A stretch of DNA of 64,000 nt. Origin: Collinsella aerofaciens (GTDB lineage: Bacteria; Actinomycetota; Coriobacteriia; Coriobacteriales; Coriobacteriaceae). A model generated the notes under the pieces. That model searched no databases. It saw only the letters and a list, made by a program, of their open reading frames with translations, and was not told where the DNA came from. Location: assembly GCF_015558785.1 (NCBI RefSeq), contig NZ_JADMOP010000002.1, positions 106,161 through 170,160 of the forward strand, written 5' to 3'. The translations under genes were made by a program, and so were the position numbers. Below are positions 18,191 through 26,065 of this stretch, piece by piece. Position 1 is the stretch's first letter, and every line of letters starts with the position of its first letter.

Positions 18191-19633
18191 ATGTTTAATC
18201 AAAAAAATAAGGTGACACGCGCGGACTATGAGCAGTGGCGAGCTGGACAGGACGAGACGGCGGCTCGCATCGCGTCCGACCCCGATAGGCTCCTGTTCCA
18301 TGTGGAGCCTGAGCTTGGCTGGCTCAACGACCCCAACGGTTTGGTTCAGATTGGTGATACGTATCACATCTATCATCAATACGATCCGTTCGATGCTGCG
18401 CATGGCGGTCCAGTGCTTTGGAACCATCTGACGACAAAGGATTTTGTGACCTACGAGAATCACGGTCCCGTGCTGTTTCCCGATTCCGATTTGGATTCGA
18501 GTGGAGCGTATTCTGGTTCTGCCTTTGTACGTGATGGTAAGATTCACTACTTCTATACCGGCAACGTCAAGCATTTTGACCGCGATGATTACGACTACGT
18601 GTTGACGGGCCGTGAGCAAAACCAAATTCATATGGTTGCCGAGAATCCCGACGAATTGGGCGAGAAGCGCATGGCTGTTGGGCCGGTCGATTACCCCGAC
18701 GATATCGGTACGCACGTGCGCGACCCCAAAATCCTTGAACACGACGGTATCTACTACATGGTTCTCGGCGCTCGTACGAAAGACAATCGTGGCTGCGTGC
18801 TTGTCTATGCCTCGCACGATCTAGAGGACTGGAGCTATGCGACGCGCATTGAGCCGGGCGAGAAGTTTGGCTTTATGTGGGAGTGCCCTGATCTATTTGA
18901 GCTTGATGGCGAGCTTATTCTCGTTTGCTGTCCGCAGGGTGTGCCCGCCGATGGTTGGTGTTACCGCAATCCGCACCAGTGCGTGTGGTTCTCCATCGAG
19001 GCCGATTGGGAGGCGCCGAGCTTTAAGATCACCGGGCAGGGCATGCCCCCGATGGTCGATGCCGGCTTTGATTTCTACGCACCGCAGTCCTTTGAGGATG
19101 CTGCGGGTCGGCGTTTGATGATCGGGTGGTCTGGTTGCCCCGATGCGACGGCAGAAAACCCGACGGTGGCACGCGGGTGGCAGTGCGCGTTGACGGTGCC
19201 GCGAGAGCTGAGCATACGCGATGGTAAGCTCTGTCAGCAGCCGGCGCACGAGATTGAGAAGGTGCGCGGCGACTGCGTTCGCGCGACAGGCGGTGAAACC
19301 GTTGAGGAGCCGGGCCGCCTGTTTGATCTTGTGGTTTCCTGTGAGGGCGCCAAGATGGTCGAGCTCGAAATCCGCAAGGGTGTCTTTGTGCGTTATACGG
19401 ACGGGATGCTTACCCTCGATATGGGTGACGAAGGCTATGGGCGCGACCAGAGGTCGATTGAGCTCGGCGAGCTTCGCGACCTACGCGTGCTTTCGGACAC
19501 TACGATGGTCGAGATTTTTGCAAATGGCGGCGAGGCGGCACTTACGAGCCGTACCTATTCGCCGGCGGTTCCGGCGATGGAGCTGCACGCCGAGGGTGCG
19601 GTATCGATGAATTTCTACCGCCTCGTGCATTAA
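18191..19633 (+). CDS. scrB: Sucrose-6-phosphate hydrolase (GH32)
   Basis: The 480-residue cytoplasmic enzyme cleaves sucrose 6-phosphate to glucose 6-phosphate and fructose. All three GH32 catalytic blocks are textbook: GWLNDPNG (nucleophile Asp), HVRDPK (stabiliser) and WECPDLF (acid/base Glu), as are HIYHQYDPF and SGSAF. It completes the PTS sucrose route of the preceding IIBC gene. The start ATG 18191 has only a weak ribosome binding site (GTCAACGGCG). Confidence 0.93.
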   Translation: MFNQKNKVTRADYEQWRAGQDETAARIASDPDRLLFHVEPELGWLNDPNGLVQIGDTYHIYHQYDPFDAAHGGPVLWNHLTTKDFVTYENHGPVLFPDSDLDSSGAYSGSAFVRDGKIHYFYTGNVKHFDRDDYDYVLTGREQNQIHMVAENPDELGEKRMAVGPVDYPDDIGTHVRDPKILEHDGIYYMVLGARTKDNRGCVLVYASHDLEDWSYATRIEPGEKFGFMWECPDLFELDGELILVCCPQGVPADGWCYRNPHQCVWFSIEADWEAPSFKITGQGMPPMVDAGFDFYAPQSFEDAAGRRLMIGWSGCPDATAENPTVARGWQCALTVPRELSIRDGKLCQQPAHEIEKVRGDCVRATGGETVEEPGRLFDLVVSCEGAKMVELEIRKGVFVRYTDGMLTLDMGDEGYGRDQRSIELGELRDLRVLSDTTMVEIFANGGEAALTSRTYSPAVPAMELHAEGAVSMNFYRLVH

Positions 19634-19908
19634 CCGTGCATGGAGTACGATTGGACTTGCTGGGCGGAATGTGTCGCAGTTACCGCGGCCAGCTACCGTT
19701 TATCGCGTATAGCGACCGTTTGCGGAATAAGTAACACTCCTTAATAAACCGTGTAGAATCTCAGGATGCACGGAGTTTTCCAGGGAGACGCTGTCCTTTG
19801 TTGTGTGCAAGGGGCGGCGTCTCTTTGGCGCTTGGACGCCGTTGTGCAACAGTGCGGCGGCGCGTGCCATGTATTGAAAAGCCAATGTTGAGATGGGTCG
19901 TGATAATA

Positions 19909-20763
19909 ATGGGCAAGTACGTAATCGTGGTTGAGTCTGGGTCGGATGTGACGCCGGAGCTTTGCGAACGCTACGGCATCGTGCGCGTGCCCATGCATGT
20001 CATGATTGGTGACGAGACCGTCGAGGACGGCTCGATCGATCCGCTCGAGATTTATTCACGCTGCAACGAGTTTGGCGTAATGCCCAAGACCAGCGGCTGC
20101 GCGCCTGCGGATTTTGCTCACGTGTACGACCGTATCCATGCCGAGCAGCCCGATGCGACCATTCTGCATCTTGCGTACTCCGAGGCCACGACCTGCTCGC
20201 ATCAGTCCTCCAAGATTGCAGCTAAGGGCCGCGACTACGTGTTCTCCATGGACACGCGCTTTGTCTCGGTGGGCCAGTCGCTTGTTGTCGTCGAGACCGC
20301 CAAATACATCGAGGCTCACCCCGATGCCACCGTCGACGAGATCTTTGCATTTACGAACTCCGTCATGGACCGTGTGCTGCTGGGCTTTGTTCCTACGGAC
20401 CTTGCCTTCCTTAAGGCAGGCGGTCGTCTGTCCAACGTGGCATTCCTCGGTGCCCACCTGCTCAAGATTAAGCCCTGCATTGAGGTGACGGGCGGCAAGT
20501 TCGTGGCGACCAAGAAGTTCCGCGGTTCTATGCTCAAGTGCGCCCGTGCCTTTATTGACCACATGGTTGCCAAGGGCGAGATCGACTACTCGCATATTGG
20601 CCTGGCGTATTCGGTGGGTCTTTCCGAGGAGTTGCGCGACGACATGGAAATCTATGCGCGCGACCTGGGCTTTAAGGACATTACCTGGACTCAGGTTGGT
20701 GGCGTCATCTCGAGCCACTGCGGCCCGACCGCCTTCGGTGCGGTGCTCACGCTTAAGGCGTAA
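19909..20763 (+). CDS. DegV-family fatty-acid-binding protein
   Basis: The 284-residue protein has the DegV fold signatures: N-terminal VIVVESGSDVTPEL, the KTSGCAPADFAHVY segment, DTRFVSVGQSLVV, LKAGGRLSN and the closing SSHCGPTAFGAV. Family members bind a fatty acid and serve as FakB subunits that present it to the FakA kinase; FakA is not nearby. The start ATG 19909 matches the usual N-terminus (MGKYVIVVE); an upstream in-frame ATG would add eight residues. The preceding 275 bases (19634-19908) have a -10-like TGTAGAAT at 19752 but no other gene. Confidence 0.88.
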   Translation: MGKYVIVVESGSDVTPELCERYGIVRVPMHVMIGDETVEDGSIDPLEIYSRCNEFGVMPKTSGCAPADFAHVYDRIHAEQPDATILHLAYSEATTCSHQSSKIAAKGRDYVFSMDTRFVSVGQSLVVVETAKYIEAHPDATVDEIFAFTNSVMDRVLLGFVPTDLAFLKAGGRLSNVAFLGAHLLKIKPCIEVTGGKFVATKKFRGSMLKCARAFIDHMVAKGEIDYSHIGLAYSVGLSEELRDDMEIYARDLGFKDITWTQVGGVISSHCGPTAFGAVLTLKA

Positions 20764-20841
20764 AGGCCGCAGGTGAGCGTTCTTCAGCCTGACATCTCGA
20801 CGTAGACCCCAGCCATGGTGATGGGGGATAGATTAAAACGT

Positions 20842-20890
20842 GCCATTCTAGCCCGAGACGTTTAAACGCAAGCGCATGGGCTAGAATGGC
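20842..20890. promoter_or_regulatory. 13-bp perfect inverted repeat upstream of pflA
   Basis: GCCATTCTAGCCC (20842-20854) and GGGCTAGAATGGC (20878-20890). The right arm contains TAGAAT, a -10-like hexamer, so it may be an operator over a promoter or the terminator of the previous gene. It lies 48 bases before the pflA start. Confidence 0.5.
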
Positions 20891-20937
20891 TCTGGCATTT
20901 TAATTGGTTGCATCCAAGGAGAGGCAAGGTAGCGGGA

Positions 20938-21756
20938 ATGGCTGAGATGACGCTTGAGGGTGTGGACGCTCGTCCTGAGGATTCCGCATTTGCCCTAGGC
21001 CGCGTGCATTCAATCGAGACGATGGGAACGGTCGACGGACCCGGCATTCGCTTTGTGGTGTTTGTCCAGGGCTGTCCCATGCGCTGCGCGTATTGTCACA
21101 ATCCCGATACCTGGTCGGTTAACGGCGGCACCATGGTGACCGTCGAACACCTGATGGATGAGTTCCAGAGTAACCACGAGTTCTATCGCAGCGGCGGAAT
21201 TACGGTTTCGGGCGGCGAGCCGCTCCTACAGCCTGAGTTTTTGGCCGACCTGTTCCGCGCCATGCACAATAACCCCGATGGCCGCGTGCATACCTGCCTT
21301 GACAGCTGCGGATATGCGTTTGATCCCAATCACCCCGAGAAGTTCGATGCCGTTCTCAACGAGACCGACATGGTGCTGCTCGATATTAAGCATGCCGACC
21401 CGGTCGAGCATAAAAAGCTGACTGGTTGCGATCCCGCACGCATCTTGGCGTTTGGCGATGAGCTTGCACGTCGCAAGATCAAGGTTGTTATCCGTCACGT
21501 GGTGGTGCCGGGCATTACCGACACGGTGGAGGAGTGCGAGAAGCTCGGTCGCCTCATCGCTCCATGGCACAACGTGGTGGGCCTGGAAATGCTGCCATAT
21601 CACACGATGGGTGTCGTCAAGTACGAGCAACTGGGCATTCCCTATAAGCTCGAGGGCGTGCCCCAGATGGATACCGCGCGCATGCCCGAGCTGCGCAATG
21701 CCGTTATGACCGGCATGAAAAAGCGCCGTGCGGAGCTCAGGTCGGCCATCGGCTAA
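20938..21756 (+). CDS. pflA: Pyruvate formate-lyase-activating enzyme (radical SAM)
   Basis: The 272-residue radical SAM enzyme installs the glycyl radical on the pyruvate formate-lyase system; here the target would be Gly58 of the small protein at 13464. The cluster motif CPMRCAYC (Cys46, 50, 53 from this start) and GGEPLLQPEF are intact, as is the N-terminal SIETMGTVDGPGIR. The gene is 7 kb from pflB rather than adjacent. Start ATG 20938 is chosen by family N-terminus length; AAGGAGAGG lies about 16 bases upstream and an in-frame ATG at 20947 is also possible. Confidence 0.93.
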   Translation: MAEMTLEGVDARPEDSAFALGRVHSIETMGTVDGPGIRFVVFVQGCPMRCAYCHNPDTWSVNGGTMVTVEHLMDEFQSNHEFYRSGGITVSGGEPLLQPEFLADLFRAMHNNPDGRVHTCLDSCGYAFDPNHPEKFDAVLNETDMVLLDIKHADPVEHKKLTGCDPARILAFGDELARRKIKVVIRHVVVPGITDTVEECEKLGRLIAPWHNVVGLEMLPYHTMGVVKYEQLGIPYKLEGVPQMDTARMPELRNAVMTGMKKRRAELRSAIG

Positions 21757-21882
21757 CAAGCCATTTTTGCCCCTTTATGATATCCGAGCTGTACTGGCCT
21801 AACGGCTTGGTGCAGACACGGTTGAGTCAAAATGCTGGTACCATACCGTGGATAAGCAGTTTTCACAGGTTTGGGGGATGGT

Positions 21883-22623
21883 ATGCCTACCATCGCAATC
21901 ATCGGTGCGCTCGAAAAAGAGGTTGCGCAGATTAAGGAAGAGCTGAGTGGCGCGCATGAGTCGCAGGAGGCGGGCTTGACCGTTGTGAACGGTGGGCTTT
22001 CGGGTCTGACAGTAGTCGCCACGACGGCGGGCATGGGGACCGTGAACGCCGCTGCCGCAACGCAGCATCTCATCAGCAAATACGCCCCGCAGGCCGTAGT
22101 GTTTTCGGGCATTGCGGGTGGCCTTAACCCTAAACTGCATATTAACGACGTGGTTATAGGCAAGTGCCTGCGCTATCTGGATACCGATACGGCACTCATC
22201 GCCGAGTCCGCGCCGGGGCTCGAGGAGTTTGTCTCGACGCCGGTGTTGGCTGATGTCGCCGCCGCCGTGCTTGCCGAGCGTGGATTTGTGGATGTCTCGG
22301 CGGATGAGACTTCTGCGGAGAAGGACCCCAAGCAGTTCCTGTGTGGCACTATCGCCACGGGTGACCGCTTTGTTACTGGTGATGCCATGCGTAACGCTGC
22401 GATTGAGGCCACGCATGCCGATTGCGTCGAGATGGAGGGCGCGGCAATTGCGCACATCGCGGCCAAGAATGGTGTCGATTGCCTGGTGCTGCGCGCTATC
22501 AGCGATAATTGCGACGAGGCATATGACGCGTTTTGCGAGCGCGAGTTCGATCTGGACGAGTACGCTCGCACCGCGAGCGGCATCACGCTCGATATCGTCC
22601 GCCGCATTGCCGCTGCGCAATAG
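21883..22623 (+). CDS. mtnN: 5'-methylthioadenosine/S-adenosylhomocysteine nucleosidase
   Basis: The 246-residue enzyme removes adenine from methylthioadenosine, S-adenosylhomocysteine and 5'-deoxyadenosine. Signatures: IAIIGALEKEVAQI at the N-terminus, GIAGGLNPKLHINDVVIG, the catalytic VEMEGAAIAHIA and RAISDNCDE. 5'-Deoxyadenosine is a by-product of radical SAM enzymes, so placement just after pflA is sensible. ATG 21883 follows GGGGGATGGT. Confidence 0.92.
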   Translation: MPTIAIIGALEKEVAQIKEELSGAHESQEAGLTVVNGGLSGLTVVATTAGMGTVNAAAATQHLISKYAPQAVVFSGIAGGLNPKLHINDVVIGKCLRYLDTDTALIAESAPGLEEFVSTPVLADVAAAVLAERGFVDVSADETSAEKDPKQFLCGTIATGDRFVTGDAMRNAAIEATHADCVEMEGAAIAHIAAKNGVDCLVLRAISDNCDEAYDAFCEREFDLDEYARTASGITLDIVRRIAAAQ

Positions 22624-22661
22624 CGCGTCTATTTGTAAGAACCTACGACCAAGGAGTGTCC

Positions 22662-23252
22662 ATGGCCGATTCCATTAACTATCAGCTTGCCAAGTTCGTT
22701 GCCAGCTACGGCAAGGTTTCGCAGATTCCCGAGTCCACCTGCCCCGAGGTGAGCTTTGTCGGCCGCTCCAACGTGGGCAAGTCGTCGATCATGAACAAGC
22801 TCTTTGGCCGCAAGAACCTGGTCAAGGTTTCCAGCACGCCGGGCAAGACGAGCAATATCAATTTCTTCGAGGCCGACGACGTGCACTTTGTGGACCTGCC
22901 GGGCTACGGTTTCGCGCGTCGCTCCAAGGCCGAGCGCGATCGTTGGGCCGAGCTCATTGGCGACTTTTTCGACTCCGAGCGCAGCTTTAACTTGGTCGTC
23001 TCGCTGGTGGACATTCGCCACGACCCCAGCAAGCTCGACCACGACATGATCGACTATCTACAGGGCAACGAGTTCAACTTTATCGTCTGCCTCACCAAAG
23101 CCGATAAGCTCAGCCGCACCCAGCAGGCCCGCCAGGCAGCAGCCATCAAAAAGCAGCTCAACGTCCCGGCCGAAAACGTGATCATCACAAGCTCCCAGAC
23201 CGGTACCGGCATCGACGAACTCAAAAAGCGCATCGCCGAGGCCTGCCTCTAA
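22662..23252 (+). CDS. engB: Ribosome biogenesis GTPase YsxC/EngB
   Basis: The 196-residue GTPase acts in late 50S ribosome assembly. G1 GRSNVGKSSI, G2 region STPGKTSNINFF, G3 DLPGYGFA and G4 TKADK are present, and the length is typical. ATG 22662 follows AAGGAGTGTCC; the frame is open upstream inside the nucleosidase gene but without a start signal. Confidence 0.95.
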   Translation: MADSINYQLAKFVASYGKVSQIPESTCPEVSFVGRSNVGKSSIMNKLFGRKNLVKVSSTPGKTSNINFFEADDVHFVDLPGYGFARRSKAERDRWAELIGDFFDSERSFNLVVSLVDIRHDPSKLDHDMIDYLQGNEFNFIVCLTKADKLSRTQQARQAAAIKKQLNVPAENVIITSSQTGTGIDELKKRIAEACL

Positions 23253-23283
23253 TCGGGCTGCAGCCCCTCAAAAGCTCCCATCT

Positions 23284-23341
23284 ATATCACCCCAGTGATA
23301 GTTATTGGTAAACTATCACTGGGGTGATATTTTTTAGGAGG
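23284..23341 (+). promoter_or_regulatory. Nested palindromic operator/promoter of the DUF3990-HTH pair
   Basis: A perfect 20-bp inverted repeat (23284-23303 / 23311-23330, loop ATTGGTA). Each arm is itself palindromic at its ends (TATCACCCCAGTGATA and TATCACTGGGGTGATA), giving four TATCAC/GTGATA half-sites. It runs into TTTTTT and AGGAGG of the next gene. TTGGTA (23305-23310) and TATTTT (23328-23333) are spaced 17 and could be a promoter, but the start point would then be almost at the ATG. The same sequence could also be read as a terminator for engB. Confidence 0.65.
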
Positions 23342-23346
23342 TCGAT

Positions 23347-24030
23347 ATGGAGCTTTGGCACGGGTCGGAGGTTGTTGTCGAGCATCCATCGTTGGATAAA
23401 TGCAGGCAATTCAATGACTATGGGCGCGGGTTTTATTGCACACCGCATGAGGAAATGGCAATGGAGTGGGCATGTCGGACCGAGTCTGATGGCATTGCCA
23501 ATCGATATGAGCTTGATTTAGATGGCCTTGCGATTTTGGATTTGGAATCAGGTGAGTTCTCGATTCTCAACTGGCTTGCAATTCTGGCGAATAACAGAGA
23601 GTTCAATGTTTCAACGCCAGTAGCACGCGAGGGGCTTCGTTATCTGCTGGATAACTGCCTGATTGATATTTCTCCCTATGACGTTATTCGAGGCTATCGT
23701 GCAGACGATTCCTATTTCTCGTTTGCAAGACAGTTTGTCAACGGCATGATCTCGCTCAGGCAATTGCAGCGCATTATGTTTTTGGGGGATTTGGGCACTC
23801 AATATGCGCTTATGAGTGAGCGCGCGTTCTCGGCGATCAGGTTCTGCGATTGGAAGCAGGTCTCGGGAGCTGAGTTTTATCCCAAACGATTTGAGCGAGA
23901 ACAGAACGCTCGACGTAAGTATCTGGATACGGTAAACGGATTTGACTCTGATGGTGTTGACATTAGGGATTTGATGGCAGGGAGGGTTGATTTGAATGAT
24001 CCAAGAGTTAACGGATTGTGGGCCGAGTAG
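23347..24030 (+). CDS. DUF3990-like, ADP-ribosyltransferase-fold protein (probable toxin)
   Basis: The 227-residue protein opens with ELWHGSEVVVEHPSL and, at residues 25-34, YGRGFYCTPH, the pattern of DUF3990 proteins (LYHGS... DFGxGFYLT). Those His and Tyr residues match the first two positions of H-Y-E type ADP-ribosyltransferases. DUF3990 genes commonly sit with HTH or DUF3791 partners as toxin-antitoxin-like pairs; this assignment is from memory. The next gene overlaps its 3' end by 35 bases. Base composition is clearly lower in GC than engB or thrB, which points to acquisition. Strong start: AGGAGGTCGAT then ATG. Confidence 0.7.
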   Translation: MELWHGSEVVVEHPSLDKCRQFNDYGRGFYCTPHEEMAMEWACRTESDGIANRYELDLDGLAILDLESGEFSILNWLAILANNREFNVSTPVAREGLRYLLDNCLIDISPYDVIRGYRADDSYFSFARQFVNGMISLRQLQRIMFLGDLGTQYALMSERAFSAIRFCDWKQVSGAEFYPKRFEREQNARRKYLDTVNGFDSDGVDIRDLMAGRVDLNDPRVNGLWAE

Positions 24031-24694
24031 GACATACCCCGTCTACTACCTCGAGGATGCAATGAACAACCTCGGCGACTGCTTTGACTATGCCGTCAAT
24101 GACTATGGAGCAGAAGGATCGGAAGTTGCTGAACTCTTTTGCCTGAGCGGGGTTGCTCGAGAGTTTGAGCGCGGCAATGCATGGGTAGTGTCGGGAAAAT
24201 CGGGCGTTGAGCTGTTCGCGCTCATTGCCGAAAGGTCCGGCTATCAATCAAGGCCGATGCCAAATCGAACCTACCGATTCGAAAAGACACCGGAATACTG
24301 GACAGGCTGGATGCTGGCATACCTGCAGTGGCGCTTAGGAGAGTCTTTCGAAGATTTGCTGCATGTCGTTCCATTTGATGTGCTGCGCAGTCTGTATTGC
24401 CCCTGGCACGAAGCCTCGGAGGAACGCGTGGCTCGTCTCGTCTGCGATATGGCGAAAAAAGCGTCCAGGCAAACCAAACTTGCGTTAGCAAGAAAGAGAC
24501 TCAAGAAAACCCAACAAGATCTGGCATACGAATCGGGTGTGTCACTCCGCTCAATCCAAATGTACGAGCAGCGTCAGAGAAACATCAATGAAGCCTCGGT
24601 AACAAGCGTACGAGCCATAGCAAAAGCCCTCCACTGCAACATCGAGGACCTCCTAGAACCAGTCTTCGAATACAAAGAAACCGGCGCCGTCTAA
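23996..24694 (+). CDS. XRE-type HTH protein, probable antitoxin/regulator partner of DUF3990 protein
   Basis: The 232-residue protein has a C-terminal helix-turn-helix (about residues 161-222: LKKTQQDLAYESGVSLRSIQ...NIEDLLEP) and an N-terminal region of about 90 residues without a family I can name (contains FDYAVNDYGAEGSEVAELF and SGKSGVELF). The gene overlaps the DUF3990 gene, so the two are co-translated. By position it is the candidate antitoxin and the protein that reads the four half-sites at 23284-23330. AT-rich relative to neighbours. Start ATG 23996 has GGGAGGG ten bases upstream; ATG 24062 is an alternative. Confidence 0.7.
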   Translation: MIQELTDCGPSRTYPVYYLEDAMNNLGDCFDYAVNDYGAEGSEVAELFCLSGVAREFERGNAWVVSGKSGVELFALIAERSGYQSRPMPNRTYRFEKTPEYWTGWMLAYLQWRLGESFEDLLHVVPFDVLRSLYCPWHEASEERVARLVCDMAKKASRQTKLALARKRLKKTQQDLAYESGVSLRSIQMYEQRQRNINEASVTSVRAIAKALHCNIEDLLEPVFEYKETGAV

Positions 24695-24832
24695 GCCAAG
24701 CACACAGCCGATGCCCGCCTCTAGGAAGTGCTCCAGCCTAGCAAGAGCCCCTATCAATAAAAATCCAAACTATCAGCCCGGCGACTTTCCAGAGCGTAGG
24801 TCCCTGTAGCCGCCGCCGGTGAAGTTAACATA

Positions 24833-24959
24833 GGGGAGGCTAGGGGGCTTTGCCCCCAAATCTTTCCGCAGGACGGCAGGACCCCCGCCGCACGAAGTGC
24901 GCAGCGGGGGTCCTGCCATGTCCGAGGACGATTTGGGGGCAAAGCCCCCTGGCCTCCCC
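24833..24959 (-). repeat. Nested palindrome family A, copy 2
   Basis: 30-bp arms (24833-24862, 24930-24959, one mismatch), inner conserved TTTCCGCAGGACG on the left and CATGTCCGAGGACG on the right (the family motifs in reverse), and central palindrome GCAGGACCCCCG...CGGGGGTCCTGC. An extra outer pair CCTGTAG-CCGCCG (about 24803) with CGGCG-CTACAGG (about 24976) reaches into the thrB 3' end. It lies just after thrB in the sense direction of that gene. No gene elsewhere in 24695-24980. Confidence 0.9.
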
Positions 24960-24980
24960 GGCGAGTATACGGGACGGCGA

Positions 24981-25862
24981 CTACAGGTATTCGATCTGGG
25001 CGCCTTCCGTGTCGCACGTCAGAATATGCGTATCACACTTAGGGAACTGCTCGCGCAGCTTGACCTGCAGGAACTTTGCCACGATGGTATCGTCGGTCAC
25101 AGCCATGAGGGTCGAGCCCGAGCCGCTAATCCAGATGGTCTTAGCGCCGCCGTTAAGGCAGGTGTCGCGCACGGCGTTGTAGTCGGGAATCAGGCGGCGA
25201 CGATAGGGCTCCTGAATGCGGTCGTCATTGGCGGCGGCAATCAGGTTGAGGTCACCGGTCTCCAAGCCGCGCGTCATACCGGCGATGCGGCCCATCTGCC
25301 ACACGGCGGTGGAGAGCGGAATCTCCTGCGGCACGACCTTGCGCGCCTCGCTCGTGTGTACCTCGTAGGGCGGAATCACGGTAATAAAACGCAGGCGATC
25401 GCTCACCTCGTAGCGCAGGCACTGGGGGAGCGAATCGGTCGGCGTAAAGGAGCAGACGGCGCCGCCCAGGATAGCGGGGGCGACGTTATCGGGATGGCCC
25501 TCGACCTCGGTGGCGATGCGAACCAGCTCGGCGCGGTCGACGGTGTGGCCTGTCAGTGCGGCGGCGGCCATAATGCCGGCGACGACGCAGGTGGAGCTGG
25601 AGCCCAGGCCGCGGGCGACGGGCACGTCGGTCTGGATGTCGATGGCAACGGGAAAAGCCGGCTCGCCCCAGGCGGCCAGAGCATCGACAAAGCTTACATA
25701 GACCAGGTTATTCTCGTTTTGGAACTCTTCGGGGCAGCCCGTGATGGTGAGCTTGTCGGCGCGCTCAAAGGTAAAGTGCGAGTAGAGGCTGACGGCCATG
25801 CCGAGGGTATCGTAGCCAATGCCCAAGTTGGCGCTTGTTGCTGGGACGGTGATCTTGATCAT
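24981..25862 (-). CDS. thrB: Homoserine kinase
   Basis: The 293-residue GHMP-family kinase phosphorylates homoserine in threonine synthesis. The ATP loop PVARGLGSSSTCVVAG, the N-terminal VPATSANLGIGYDTLGMA and the C-terminal WISGSGSTLMAV are diagnostic. It follows thrC on the minus strand, with a palindrome (25876-25987) between them that ends next to the AGGAGG ribosome binding site. Typical length. Confidence 0.95.
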   Translation of the reverse strand: MIKITVPATSANLGIGYDTLGMAVSLYSHFTFERADKLTITGCPEEFQNENNLVYVSFVDALAAWGEPAFPVAIDIQTDVPVARGLGSSSTCVVAGIMAAAALTGHTVDRAELVRIATEVEGHPDNVAPAILGGAVCSFTPTDSLPQCLRYEVSDRLRFITVIPPYEVHTSEARKVVPQEIPLSTAVWQMGRIAGMTRGLETGDLNLIAAANDDRIQEPYRRRLIPDYNAVRDTCLNGGAKTIWISGSGSTLMAVTDDTIVAKFLQVKLREQFPKCDTHILTCDTEGAQIEYL

Positions 25863-25875
25863 GTGAGTCCTCCTG

Positions 25876-25987
25876 GCGTGCCTGGCTGTTTAGTTCGCTG
25901 CTCGGGCAGTCCTGCGCAAGACGGAAAGCACATTAAGTGCTTTCCTTTGCGTGCGGAACTCGCGACGAACTAAACAGCCAGGCACGC
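25876..25987 (+). repeat. Nested palindrome family A, copy 3 (divergent), between thrC and thrB
   Basis: Perfect 22-bp arms GCGTGCCTGGCTGTTTAGTT(CG) at 25876-25897 and 25966-25987. Inside are CTGCTCGGGCAG and TGCGTGCGGAACT, related to the family motifs, and a central hairpin GGAAAGCAC-ATTAA-GTGCTTTCC. One arm ends next to the thrB ribosome binding site (AGGAGG at 25869-25874). Confidence 0.75.
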
Positions 25988-26021
25988 TATGCACGTTCGT
26001 CATCATCCCGGTAGGTATCTG

Positions 26022-26056
26022 ATAAAAGAAGGTGCGCCGGCTTTCGCCGGCGCCTT
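26022..26056 (-). terminator. Intrinsic terminator after thrC
   Basis: On the minus strand, AAGGCGCCGGC-GAAA-GCCGGCGCACCTT is followed by CTTTTATC, just after the thrC stop. thrB may therefore depend on read-through or its own promoter. Confidence 0.65.
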
Positions 26057-26065
26057 ATATGGGGT

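Noticed and set aside
24754-25017. Open frame through family A copy 2
   Set aside because: It follows the palindrome and enters thrB out of frame; composition is that of the repeat.
25881-25987. Reading the palindrome between thrC and thrB as a simple thrC terminator
   Set aside because: There is a separate, canonical thrC terminator with a T tract at 26022-26056, and the palindrome has no T tract.
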